Shown: piece by piece, positions 8,094-16,473 of the stretch | Layout: the number at the start of each line of letters is the position of its first letter | Position numbering within the stretch: position 1 is the first letter of the stretch | Origin: an uncultured Flavobacteriaceae bacterium | GTDB lineage: Bacteria > Bacteroidota > Bacteroidia > Flavobacteriales > Flavobacteriaceae | Direction: 5' to 3' | NCBI GenBank assembly: GCA_943788165.1 | Contig: CALSPF010000002.1 | Span: 310,001 to 374,000 of the forward strand | DNA: 64,000 bases | The notes under the pieces: model-generated | The model's input: only the letters and a program-made list of their open reading frames with translations | Databases searched by the model: none | What the model was told of the DNA's origin: nothing | Translations under genes and position numbers: made by a program

Positions 8094-9431
8094 CTAGACT
8101 GCTTTTTTCAGACGAAGAATACGTTCTTTCACTTTTGAAGAAAGGTAAATAATGGCAATCATGTTGGGAATAACCATTAGAGAAAACGACAAATCAATGA
8201 GGCCAATGACAACATCTACTGTGGCTACAGCAGAAAACACTATACTTCCTAGGTAAACATAATTGTAAACGTATCCCCATTTTTTATTGGTTAAAAAGTC
8301 GAGACATTTCACACCATAATAGGAATAGGTCAAGAGCGTAGAAACACCAAAAACTAAGACCATGAGCAACAATAATTTATCCCCAATGCCAAAGAAAAGT
8401 CGACTGAAAGCTTCTAAGGTCAGCGATATTCCGTTGAGGTCGTTCCCTAAATAGGCGCCACTAATAATGATGATGACACCGGTAATTGAACAGACCAAAA
8501 CAGTATCCAACAAAGGGCCCAATGCAGCGACAAGTCCTTCGTGTATTGGTTCTTTAGTTTCGGACTGGCCGTGGTACATGGGCGCATTTCCCACGCCACT
8601 TTCGTTGGAAAAAACCGCACGTCGAACCCCTAAGAGAACCAAGCCCCAGAAGCCACCGGTTACAGCAGAATGTAAATTAAAGGCTTCAGAAAATATAGAG
8701 GACAAGGCCGGCAGGACAAGAGAATAATTATCTAATAAAATAAAAACACCCATGCTGAAATAGAGCAAGACCATGAGAGGGACTAGCTTAGCGGTAACGG
8801 TTACAATTTTTTTTAATCCACCCAAAATTACCCAGCCACTAATGAGGACAAAGAGTATTCCAAGCAGTATTTTCCAGTAAAAATCACCAAGTGAAATATA
8901 TTGATTGGGTTGCACAACAGTCATGACAGTTTGCGTCAATTGATTTGCGGTAAAAGCAGGTAATACTCCAAATAACCCTGCAATCGAAAACCAAATCGCC
9001 AAGGGTTTTCCCCAGCCAGGAATACCTAAGGACATATAATACATTGGCCCACCCAGAGGACTTCCATCAGCTTCTTTTTCGCGCAATAAAACGGCCAAAG
9101 AACTGCTGTAAAACTTGATTACTGCGCCCAGGGCTGCCGTTATCCACATCCAGACCAGTACGCCTGGCCCTCCCATATAAATAGCAATGGCTACACCTGA
9201 AATATTTCCTAGACCAACGGTCGAGGCTAAAACAGCCGACAGTGCTTCGAAGCGAGAAATTCCTTTGTCGTTTTCTTTTTTAAAAAGCAATCCCCATGCT
9301 TGTTTAAGGTGGAGTAGAGCATAGCCTCTTGATTGAAGTAGTAGAAAAAAGCCTCCCCCAAGAATAAGGGTTAGCATAACCCACTCTAATGAACCAATAA
9401 GCGACTGAAGGAGTGATGAGAATGCTTCCAT
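8094..9431 (-). CDS. Alanine/glycine:cation symporter (AGCS family)
   Basis: This 445-residue inner-membrane protein with about 11 hydrophobic segments belongs to the AGCS family, which imports alanine or glycine with sodium or protons. Family segments seen are STVGLGNISGVAIAIYMGGPGVLVWMW, FSNESGVGNAPMYHGQSETKEP and EGLVAALGPLLDTVLVCSITG. Length is typical (440-480). The start is at 9431, 14 bases from the strong hairpin that ends the upstream pseudogene transcript, so the promoter must overlap or lie beyond that hairpin. A 39-residue membrane protein follows with a one-base gap. The family is certain; whether the substrate is alanine or glycine is not. Confidence 0.92.
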   Translation of the reverse strand: MEAFSSLLQSLIGSLEWVMLTLILGGGFFLLLQSRGYALLHLKQAWGLLFKKENDKGISRFEALSAVLASTVGLGNISGVAIAIYMGGPGVLVWMWITAALGAVIKFYSSSLAVLLREKEADGSPLGGPMYYMSLGIPGWGKPLAIWFSIAGLFGVLPAFTANQLTQTVMTVVQPNQYISLGDFYWKILLGILFVLISGWVILGGLKKIVTVTAKLVPLMVLLYFSMGVFILLDNYSLVLPALSSIFSEAFNLHSAVTGGFWGLVLLGVRRAVFSNESGVGNAPMYHGQSETKEPIHEGLVAALGPLLDTVLVCSITGVIIIISGAYLGNDLNGISLTLEAFSRLFFGIGDKLLLLMVLVFGVSTLLTYSYYGVKCLDFLTNKKWGYVYNYVYLGSIVFSAVATVDVVIGLIDLSFSLMVIPNMIAIIYLSSKVKERILRLKKAV

Positions 9432-9444
9432 TGAGCTAAAGTAA

Positions 9445-9472
9445 AAAAGCCAAGGGGATTCCCTTGGCTTTT
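9445..9472 (-). terminator. Hairpin terminator of the M13 peptidase pseudogene
   Basis: A 12-bp perfect stem (AAAAGCCAAGGG paired with CCCTTGGCTTTT, loop GATT) lies 22 bases after the M13 pseudogene stop. Read on the minus strand the stem runs into TTTTTT, the pattern of an intrinsic terminator; on the plus strand there is also a T run, so it may work both ways. It separates the decaying peptidase gene from the intact symporter gene. Confidence 0.8.
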
Positions 9473-9493
9473 ATTAAAGAATTCATGATTGTT

Positions 9494-10311
9494 TTACCAA
9501 ATATATACCCGCTCTTCTTTGGGTAGGTAAATTTGGTCACCTTCCTGTACATTAAAAGTGGCATAGAAAGCATCCATGTTTTTAAGGGGTTGATTGGCAC
9601 GATTGTATCCAGTAGAGTGTGGATCGGTGCGGACTTGATTTTTCAAGGCTTCATTGCGAATTTTTCCGCGCCAAATGGTTCCCCAAGAAAGGAAAAAGCG
9701 TTCTTCGGAAGAGAATCCGTCAATGGGTGCTGGTTTTCCGTTTTCTTCATGATGAATGGCCAACGCATCAAAGGCAGCATGAATCCCACCAACATCACCG
9801 ATATTTTCTCCGAGGGTAAATTTTCCATTGATGAAAGTTTCGGGTAACACCTCCAGGGCACTGTATTGATCGGCTAGTTTTTCTTCCAAGGAATTGAATT
9901 CATTCAAGTCTTTTTCCGTCCACCAGTTCACCAGATTTCCATAGGCAACATAATCGGCCCCAGAATCACCAAAACCGTGCGATATTTCGTATCCAATTAC
10001 TCCGCCAATTCCACCGTAATTCACAGCAGCATTGGCCGCTTTTTTTAGAATGGCCAATACATCAGCATCAGTGTTTTCGCGTAGTTCATTGAAACTTCCC
10101 CACGGGTTTTATCGTCGGGTATTTCTGTATTCTTCATCCATGTCCCGTTGACATAGTTGTAAAAGTCGTCTTACGGACGAACTTCAGTGTCCATTAAGCT
10201 AAGGTCAATTCCTCCGGCTTTCTTTGTTGTTTCACAGGCAACAAGGCCAAGAAAGAGACTGCCAAGGAGAAATGCAGATTGTATTTTTTTGTTAATGATA
10301 TTGAGATTCAC
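9494..10311 (-). pseudogene. M13-family (PepO/neprilysin-like) peptidase pseudogene
   Basis: This is the remnant of a secreted M13 zinc endopeptidase lipoprotein, normally about 670-690 residues. The likely start is GTG at 10311, giving a lipoprotein signal (FLGLVAC) and DTEVRP. The codon after DTEVRP is TAA (10171-10173) where the family has Gln (PQDDFY), so this looks like a CAA to TAA change. A one-base loss near 10098-10104 shifts the frame before GSFNELREN. The frame then runs through LAILKKAAN straight into AVNYGGIG, so roughly 400 residues of the middle are missing. The zinc motif HExxH reads YEISH, so the first zinc ligand is lost. The C-terminal catalytic segment (GENIGDVGGIHAAFDA) is otherwise readable (ORF 9494-10057). 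The gene is dead or non-catalytic. Confidence 0.88.
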
Positions 10312-10362
10312 GGTTTTTAATTTACAACTTTACCTATTTGAGATAAAAATTTTAGTACAATT

Positions 10363-11019
10363 TTATTCTTCTCGCACTACAATAAAGGTGGCTTTGGAGC
10401 CAGTGGCTAGGTTCCACTGGTTAGCCATCATCAATTTCCCTTGTTCATCATAGACCCTAACCTCGGCCGTGTTTGGCCCAGAATCGCCTTGATTTAAGGC
10501 AACAAAATCAATTTTATTGAAGCCCAGACTAAGATCAACATCGAGCTTTTTATAGCTTTCAACCAACAAGATATTGGGAGAAAACACATTGTCATTTAAG
10601 CGAACCTGAATTCGATCTCCATCGGGTTGCGAGTGATCGCGAAAGACAATCCGTACCCGTTCTGCATTGCTTTTAAAATCGCCTAAATACTGATCGACTT
10701 TAAAATCGCCCGGGTTTTGTTCTGCCTCGGGAGATTGCAGGCGCTTGAGGTAATCCTCTCCGGGATCCAAAAATTCTTCTTTTAGCCCCATTTGAATGTC
10801 TTGTTCAAAGCTTTTTGGTGCAGCGGTAGGGTTGGGGGTTTTGGATAAAAAGTCTTTTTTGAGAAAGTTGGGTAAGGGGTTTTTTTCGGGCAGTTTAAGC
10901 AAGGATTTTGACGCTGGATCTACCTCAAATTTTTTCTGAACGGGCTTGTTCTCGTTTTGCGCCAAAGCGACAAAAGAGGGCAACAAAGCAGTTAATAAAA
11001 AGAACTTCCGTAGTTTCAT
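10363..11019 (-). CDS. Secreted hypothetical protein
   Basis: This 218-residue protein has a Sec signal (FFLLTALLPSFVALA) and is therefore periplasmic or surface-exposed. The first half after the signal is Lys/Pro-rich and probably extended. The C-terminal half (about 105-215), with VRIVFRDHSQPDGDRIQVRLN and GFNKIDFVALNQGDSGPNTAEVRVYDEQ, looks like a beta-sandwich domain. I do not recognise a named family, but the pattern resembles proteins conserved across flavobacteria. It is divergent from the broken symporter and lies upstream of the M13 pseudogene, with no visible operon partner. Confidence 0.7.
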   Translation of the reverse strand: MKLRKFFLLTALLPSFVALAQNENKPVQKKFEVDPASKSLLKLPEKNPLPNFLKKDFLSKTPNPTAAPKSFEQDIQMGLKEEFLDPGEDYLKRLQSPEAEQNPGDFKVDQYLGDFKSNAERVRIVFRDHSQPDGDRIQVRLNDNVFSPNILLVESYKKLDVDLSLGFNKIDFVALNQGDSGPNTAEVRVYDEQGKLMMANQWNLATGSKATFIVVREE

Positions 11020-11128
11020 TTGTCAAACCTATGAAATATATACGTTTTCCCTGAATTTTTAACAGGGATTTAATGTCTGGAGCAACTCAGTAAAATTGCT
11101 GTATTTTCGATTGTAAAAGAGCGCAAAT

Positions 11129-11767
11129 ATGCAACTCACATCACTCGACTGGGGAATCACTCTCCTCTTTTTCATTTTAACCTTAGGGGTTGGCCTATGG
11201 GTGGCTCGTTCAGCGGGTAAATCGACCACCGACTTTTTCTTATCGGGACGTAATATGCCTTGGTGGCTAATGGGTATTTCGATGGTGGCAACGACTTTCT
11301 CAGCTGATACACCTAATCTAGTGACCGATATTGTCCGTACAAATGGAATAGCCGTGAACTGGGTTTGGTGGGCCTTTTTATTGATGGGAATGTTGACTGT
11401 TTTTGTCTACGCCCGTTTGTGGCGAAAGTCAGGGTGGTTACCGATTTAGAATTTTGTGAACTGTGGTATAGCGGCAAGGAGGCCGCTTTTTTGCGCGGTT
11501 TCCGTGCACTTTATCTATGTGTTTTTTTCAATATAATGATCATGGCAAGTGTCTGTTTGGCCGCCATTAAAATTGGTGTGGTAATGCTTGGTTTCAGCCC
11601 AGTAGAAACCGTATTGGTCGCTTTCGTAATCACCGTAATTTACTCCTCCATGGGAGGCTTAAAAGGGGTGATCATCACCGACTTTTTTCAGTTTATATTG
11701 GCCATGGGAGCAACTTTTTGGGCGGCACATTACTTAATTGACCTTCCACAAATTGGTAGATTAAAAC
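11129..11767 (+). pseudogene. Truncated, frameshifted sodium:solute symporter (SSS family)
   Basis: The first ORF (11129-11449) encodes the N-terminus of an SSS/SLC5 symporter, including TTDFFLSGRNMPWWLMGISMVATTFSADTPN, a family hallmark. After RLWRKSG the frame breaks: the next family segment, VVTDLEFCELWYSGKEAAFLRGFRA, is in another frame (ORF 11365-11799). Restoring one base near 11435 (TCAGGG then TGGTT) would rejoin them. The second part runs through GGLKGVIITDFFQFILAMG and then stops resembling the family near 11764, about one third of the way through a normal protein of about 550-600 residues. The break lies just outside the stop codon of the GH16 gene on the other strand, so the PUL edge coincides with the truncation. 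Confidence 0.85.
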
Positions 11768-12535
11768 TTATTGATACACTCGAATGTAATCCACTATAAA
11801 TTCTTGTGGAAAGATAGAGTCGTCCACACCTGGACCGCCAAAGTGCCCGCCAATGGCTAAATTAAGCAATAAATAAAAGGGTTGGTCAAAAGGCCATATT
11901 GTCGCTGTTCTTTCCTTTGGTGCAAAGGTGTACACATTGATACCATCCACAAAAAAGGCGATGCGTTCTGCGTTCCACTCGGCAGCATAAACATGAAAAC
12001 CTTCCTCAATATTTAGAATAGCGGTCGTTTTACTATTGGCAAAATCCCCGTTTTTATCTTGGGTATGTAGGGTGGTAAAAATCTCTTGAGGTGTTCGGCC
12101 CACATATTCTAGAATGTCAATTTCTCCACTCAATGGCCAACCTACTTCATCAATGTTGCTACCCAGGAGCCAAAAAGCCGGCCAAACACCTAGGCCAATA
12201 GCCAATTTTGCACGGATTTCAAAACGGCCATATTGGAACTGTTTTTTCCCTTTAGTCGAAATTCGTGTTGAGGTATAGCGATCGTTTTCTTTTTTTGCTT
12301 TGAGGTAGAGCATTCCATTTTCTAAGCGGTGATTACTTTTGGTGTAGATTTGTCTCTCTTTATTTCCCCATCCACAGATATCAGGGCATCCGTCACCAAG
12401 TTGAAAAGACCAATCGTTTTCGTTTAGCTCAGTTCCGTTGAATTCCTCTGCCCAGATCAAACTTCGTTCTTGAGCATTAAGTGTAATAAGACTAAAGAGT
12501 AGTCCTATAAGCACAACGGAGTGTTTCATTCGCAT
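11768..12535 (-). CDS. GH16 endo-beta-1,3-glucanase (laminarinase), secreted
   Basis: A GH16 enzyme that cuts internal beta-1,3-glucan bonds with retention. The catalytic signature is GEIDILEY: nucleophile E138, D140 and acid/base E143 from the chosen start. Supporting segments are YGRFEIRAKL and GVWPAFWLLGSNI. A Sec signal (VVLIGLLFSLITLNAQ) sends it to the periplasm or outside. The ORF track starts at 12556, inside the MFS gene; I prefer ATG at 12535 (MRMKHS) or 12529 because these put the charged n-region directly before the hydrophobic core and remove the overlap. It is a single domain of 255 residues without a carbohydrate-binding module. It is the last gene of the PUL operon, seven bases after the MFS gene. 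Confidence 0.9.
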   Translation of the reverse strand: MRMKHSVVLIGLLFSLITLNAQERSLIWAEEFNGTELNENDWSFQLGDGCPDICGWGNKERQIYTKSNHRLENGMLYLKAKKENDRYTSTRISTKGKKQFQYGRFEIRAKLAIGLGVWPAFWLLGSNIDEVGWPLSGEIDILEYVGRTPQEIFTTLHTQDKNGDFANSKTTAILNIEEGFHVYAAEWNAERIAFFVDGINVYTFAPKERTATIWPFDQPFYLLLNLAIGGHFGGPGVDDSIFPQEFIVDYIRVYQ

Positions 12536-12542
12536 TGATAAA

Positions 12543-13961
12543 TTACTTCCCTGCACGTATAATTTTTAACTGGGCAGAAATTTCTTTTGCTCGTTCTTCA
12601 GTTATCTCATAATTACGCATAATGTACATTGCCGTCAAGGTGCCTAAAATAGGCAAACCAGAAAAGAATATGCGAAGTCCAGTAATGGCTGTTTCTGGTT
12701 GTGTTTCTAAACTAGTGTCAAATCCAATCATGGAAAAAATAGCACCACTTAGACCACCCGCAATAGCAAAGCCAAATTTTACCATCCACCAGTAGATGGC
12801 ACCAAAAATCCCTTCACGACGTTTTCCAGAGATCAATTCGTCCAAATCAATAACATCGGCGGTCATTGACATCATTATGGTAAAGAGGCTTCCAATTCCG
12901 AAAGAGAAAAAGGGAAGTGCAATTAAAAATAAATAAGGTTTGCTGGGGATAAATAAGAACCAAAGCAAGATGTATCCGAAAACTGAAATGGATTGAGAGA
13001 TCAAGAAAGCTTTCTTTTTCCCCATCAGTTTTGACATGCGTGCAACAATGGGAATGACCAAAAAAGTCGTTGATAAGGATCCGATACTTCCAAAAAGCGT
13101 TGGCCATATTCCTGCTGCACCTGCATCCCCGTTAAACAAATAATAGACAATGATAAAAAAGGTAAAAGCGGCTACGGTATTGAAGGCATTGAAAATTAAA
13201 AAGGTAGCAAAACAAAGCTTTCTAAAAGGAGAAGATTTAAAGGCTTCTACAAAGCTGAACCAGATTTCGGTGAGACTACCTCCTACATTTTTTAGGTTAA
13301 GCGGCGAGTAATTTTCATTTAAGGTAGATTTGCTTTTTATAAAGATTGCAGGCACCATGGCAAACAAGCCGCAAATGATACCGACCCAGACGGCCAAATC
13401 TCTTACAGCAATATCTGCCGTAGCATACCATTCGGTGTCGTACATAATTACCCAAAACCAAGGAGCGATTACCCATGCCCATTGACCGATCCATTGTGAA
13501 ACAGCCATTATGCTCGTTCGTTCATGAAAATCATCACTCATTTCGTAACCCATGGCCACATAAGGGACACTGAAAACGGTTAAGCCAAGGTAAAAAACAA
13601 AGGACCAAAAAAGGAAATAGACAAAGTTATAGTCAATAGGATTACCTCTAAAGAGTTGCCACATAATAATAAATGAAATTCCCATGATGATTGCACCAAT
13701 GAAAACATACTGTCTTCTTCTCCCCCATTTGGACTTTGTATTGTCTGAGATATACCCCATAATAGGATCTGTGATGGAGTCAAAAATCCGAGGAGCTAAG
13801 GATACCACCCCCCACATCCAGCCTGGAAATCCCAGGTCTTGGACAAGTACCACAATAAAGATACTTATGGCTGCTGGAAACATTTGATTGGCCAGCATCC
13901 CTAAACCAAAAGCAATTTTTTGGCCCATGGGGATTTTTGAAGTGGGTGATTGAATTGACAT
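12543..13961 (-). CDS. MFS sugar transporter, GPH/MelB-like
   Basis: This 472-residue inner-membrane protein with 12 predicted segments is of the glycoside-pentoside-hexuronide:cation symporter type. Family features are SITDPIMGYISDNTKSKWGRRRQY near the start and GKRREGIFGAIYWWMVKFGFAIAGGLSG in the second half. Within this operon it most likely carries beta-glucan oligosaccharides or glucose from periplasm to cytoplasm, where the phosphorylase-like enzyme acts. It lies ten bases after GH30 and seven before GH16. The transport class is firm; the cargo is inferred from context. Confidence 0.88.
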   Translation of the reverse strand: MSIQSPTSKIPMGQKIAFGLGMLANQMFPAAISIFIVVLVQDLGFPGWMWGVVSLAPRIFDSITDPIMGYISDNTKSKWGRRRQYVFIGAIIMGISFIIMWQLFRGNPIDYNFVYFLFWSFVFYLGLTVFSVPYVAMGYEMSDDFHERTSIMAVSQWIGQWAWVIAPWFWVIMYDTEWYATADIAVRDLAVWVGIICGLFAMVPAIFIKSKSTLNENYSPLNLKNVGGSLTEIWFSFVEAFKSSPFRKLCFATFLIFNAFNTVAAFTFFIIVYYLFNGDAGAAGIWPTLFGSIGSLSTTFLVIPIVARMSKLMGKKKAFLISQSISVFGYILLWFLFIPSKPYLFLIALPFFSFGIGSLFTIMMSMTADVIDLDELISGKRREGIFGAIYWWMVKFGFAIAGGLSGAIFSMIGFDTSLETQPETAITGLRIFFSGLPILGTLTAMYIMRNYEITEERAKEISAQLKIIRAGK

Positions 13962-13971
13962 ATAATACGTT

Positions 13972-15453
13972 TTAATTAATGACTACTGTTTGAAGGGCTT
14001 GTGGGCCAATAGAAATGGTTTTCTTAAGTTGACCGAGTTCAAGCGTATAACTTTTTTCGTTTTCTCCTTCGTTAAAAACAACAACAGAGAAAGAGGTATC
14101 AGGATTTTTGGCAGCTGTAACCATGAGTTCTGGGTCAGTGTTATTGACGTCAATAACCGATGCTCCTGGGCGGATAAATTTACTGAAGTGCGCCATGACA
14201 TAGTAAAGCGGTGTAAAATAGACTTCGTCTTTTTCGGGGTCTACAATTACTGGAGCGATACACCAATTTTTTTTCCAATTGGGACCTCCTTGTTTATCAA
14301 GCACCATATTCCAGTCTACCCAGCCGTCAACCCAATTATTTAGACAGCCAATGATATCTCGAGCATAACGGTTGACAGGAGCATATTTTGGATGTAGGTA
14401 TTTTTTCTCCTCCTCGCGCCATTTATAGCCCCAGTCGGTCGCTTCTTTTTTCCAGTACCAGGCATCGTTTTTCCACACAGGAATTTCGTCATCAACACAG
14501 GCCTCGGTTTGGATTAAATATTTATTGGGTGCCTTTTCATGTGCATATTGTAACGCTTTTGGGAAGAAGTCATAGGTGCTTTCGTACCAGTGAATGGCCG
14601 TACCATCAAAGTGTTTTGCAGTGGATTCATTTTTATACATCGCATCAACCCATTCATTTAGTCCCTCCCGGTTTTGATCGTAACCTAAAATAACCAAATC
14701 TTCTTTCCCATCTTCTTCTAGTTTTGGGCTCAGGTGTTTTTGGACAAAATTGGTCATCTCCTCGGGGCTGAAGATCATACTTTCCCAATTATTACCATTT
14801 CCGTGGGGCTCGTTTTCAACGGTAAATCCCCAAATGTTAATACCCTCTGCTTTGTATGCATCAACATATTTCGAAAAGAATAAAGCCCAAGTATCGTAAT
14901 ATTTTGGCAATAATTTACCGCCCACCCAACTGTTGTTGTCCTTCATCCATGGAGCCGCTGTCCAGGGAGAAGCAAACAAACGAAATCCATCTTCAGAGAT
15001 GGCAATGGCCTCTTTGATCATGGGGATGAGATCATCTTTGTCTTCTTTAATCGAGAAGTGTTCCAAATTGATATCGTTTTCTACGGGCGAATACGAATAG
15101 TTGCTAAGTGAAAAATCACAGGAATTCATGTGGGTACGTGCAAGGGAATAATTGGCACCTTCTTTGGCAAAATAGGCCCGAAGAATTTTCTCCCGATTCT
15201 CCCCCCCAAGTTGATTGAGTAAAGAGGCACTTGCTTCAGTAAAAGCTCCACCAAAACCGCTAATTGTTTGTAAGTGTTTGTTTTGATTGATCTGAAGGGA
15301 AGACGGATGGGTAGATGTTGAGAACGAACTAATTTCAGTGAGTTGATGTCCACTTTCAGAGGTCTCATATACAGTTATATTCATTTTGTTCTCTTGTGCG
15401 AACAAGCCAAAAATTCCTAAAAAGGACAGTAAACTAAGGCTGATTTTTTTCAA
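13972..15453 (-). CDS. GH30 beta-glucanase (probable beta-1,6-glucanase), secreted
   Basis: This 493-residue clan GH-A enzyme has a Sec signal (LSLLSFLGIFGLFAQ), an N-terminal beta strand region, a TIM barrel with GFGGAFTEASASLL, acid/base E215 in FTVENEPHG and nucleophile E317 in LIQTEACV. A C-terminal beta domain ends the protein (from about 410). The layout matches GH30 enzymes acting on beta-1,6-glucan or gentio-oligosaccharides, which in laminarin PULs remove 1,6-linked side branches. It is four bases from the upstream GH-A lipoprotein gene. The family is certain; the 1,6 preference is inferred from context and from characterised relatives. Confidence 0.9.
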   Translation of the reverse strand: MKKISLSLLSFLGIFGLFAQENKMNITVYETSESGHQLTEISSFSTSTHPSSLQINQNKHLQTISGFGGAFTEASASLLNQLGGENREKILRAYFAKEGANYSLARTHMNSCDFSLSNYSYSPVENDINLEHFSIKEDKDDLIPMIKEAIAISEDGFRLFASPWTAAPWMKDNNSWVGGKLLPKYYDTWALFFSKYVDAYKAEGINIWGFTVENEPHGNGNNWESMIFSPEEMTNFVQKHLSPKLEEDGKEDLVILGYDQNREGLNEWVDAMYKNESTAKHFDGTAIHWYESTYDFFPKALQYAHEKAPNKYLIQTEACVDDEIPVWKNDAWYWKKEATDWGYKWREEEKKYLHPKYAPVNRYARDIIGCLNNWVDGWVDWNMVLDKQGGPNWKKNWCIAPVIVDPEKDEVYFTPLYYVMAHFSKFIRPGASVIDVNNTDPELMVTAAKNPDTSFSVVVFNEGENEKSYTLELGQLKKTISIGPQALQTVVIN

Positions 15454-15457
15454 AATA

Positions 15458-16471
15458 TTATTGTTTTTGATTTAATGAGTTATATTTTTCTTTAACAATA
15501 GAAAAGGCTTTTTTTTTGTTTCGTTCTATATCAACGATTCCCCAGTATTCTTCGTTTGGCGCACCATCATAAGGGACTCCAGAGCTGTTTGGCGCCCAAC
15601 CGCCAATGTCTTGTTGGTTGGGGTTTCCGGCTTTCCACCAACCATCTGTAAAAGAGAAAAGCGTTAGACCATTTACAATGTCTTGTCGTTCGAAAAGTTG
15701 GTTTAATACATTTGCTGTAGCGTCTGCCTGTGCTTTTTGGTTTTCTCCTGCTGTATATCCGTCTTTTTCGATGGCCATATAGCTGTCGGCACCTGCTTCA
15801 GAAAAATACAATGGTTTGGATGAGCGTTTTTCCCATTCAGAAATTAGGCTCCCGGGCAGATCCCAGCGGTATACGTTTACCCCCCAAACGTCTATGGAAG
15901 GGTTTTTTCTCAGCACCTCTTCCGTTGGGATTTCTCCATGGGCTGTAGTTACCGGATGATTTAAATCCAAGGCCTGGATCATCTTTGTGGTTTTCTCTAA
16001 AGCGGTATACCAGTTGTTTACATCTCCATCAAACCATTCGGGATGATAGTTATATTCGTTTCCTAACTCCCAAAATAAAATTGCGGGGTGTGCTTTATAT
16101 TTCCTCACATAATCCAACAAGCTACCCGAGGCTATATCAAAAACGCCCCCTTGATTATAGCCAAAACCAACAATTATTTTTAAATCTGCCGCATGAATCT
16201 TATCAAGAACAATAGAATCATCAATGGGTGCATAAACCCGAATCGTGTTGATGCCGGCTTCTACCATTAGGGCTAAATCTTGGTCAATTGTATCAAAATT
16301 TCGTTTGGTTGATCCTTTTGGAACAGGATGATAACAGATTCCTTTAATTAAATAGGGATTATCATTCACGACTAATTTCCGTCCTTCAATGCGAATAATA
16401 TCGGTGGTGTTCTTTTCACAAGCGAAAAGCAAAATAGTAACGAGAAGGAGGATGGTTGAATACTGCTTCAT
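15458..16471 (-). CDS. Clan GH-A glycoside hydrolase lipoprotein (GH2/GH5-like barrel)
   Basis: This 337-residue lipoprotein has a lipobox (LLFAC) and is therefore anchored in a membrane. The mature protein is one TIM barrel: GICYHPVPKG and INTIRVYAP at the start, acid/base motif ELGNEYNYHPEW and a probable nucleophile Glu in YFSEAGADSY. The sequence resembles the barrel domain of GH2-type enzymes without the beta-sandwich domains, and also GH5; I could not fix the CAZy family. Genes of this kind sit next to GH17 and GH30 in beta-glucan PULs, so an exo- or transglycosylating action on beta-glucan oligosaccharides is the best inference. Gaps to its neighbours are two and four bases. Confidence 0.75.
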   Translation of the reverse strand: MKQYSTILLLVTILLFACEKNTTDIIRIEGRKLVVNDNPYLIKGICYHPVPKGSTKRNFDTIDQDLALMVEAGINTIRVYAPIDDSIVLDKIHAADLKIIVGFGYNQGGVFDIASGSLLDYVRKYKAHPAILFWELGNEYNYHPEWFDGDVNNWYTALEKTTKMIQALDLNHPVTTAHGEIPTEEVLRKNPSIDVWGVNVYRWDLPGSLISEWEKRSSKPLYFSEAGADSYMAIEKDGYTAGENQKAQADATANVLNQLFERQDIVNGLTLFSFTDGWWKAGNPNQQDIGGWAPNSSGVPYDGAPNEEYWGIVDIERNKKKAFSIVKEKYNSLNQKQ

Positions 16472-16473
16472 GG

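Noticed and set aside
11750-11800. Integrase or attachment site at the PUL edge
   Set aside because: No integrase, tRNA or direct repeat was found near the junction.
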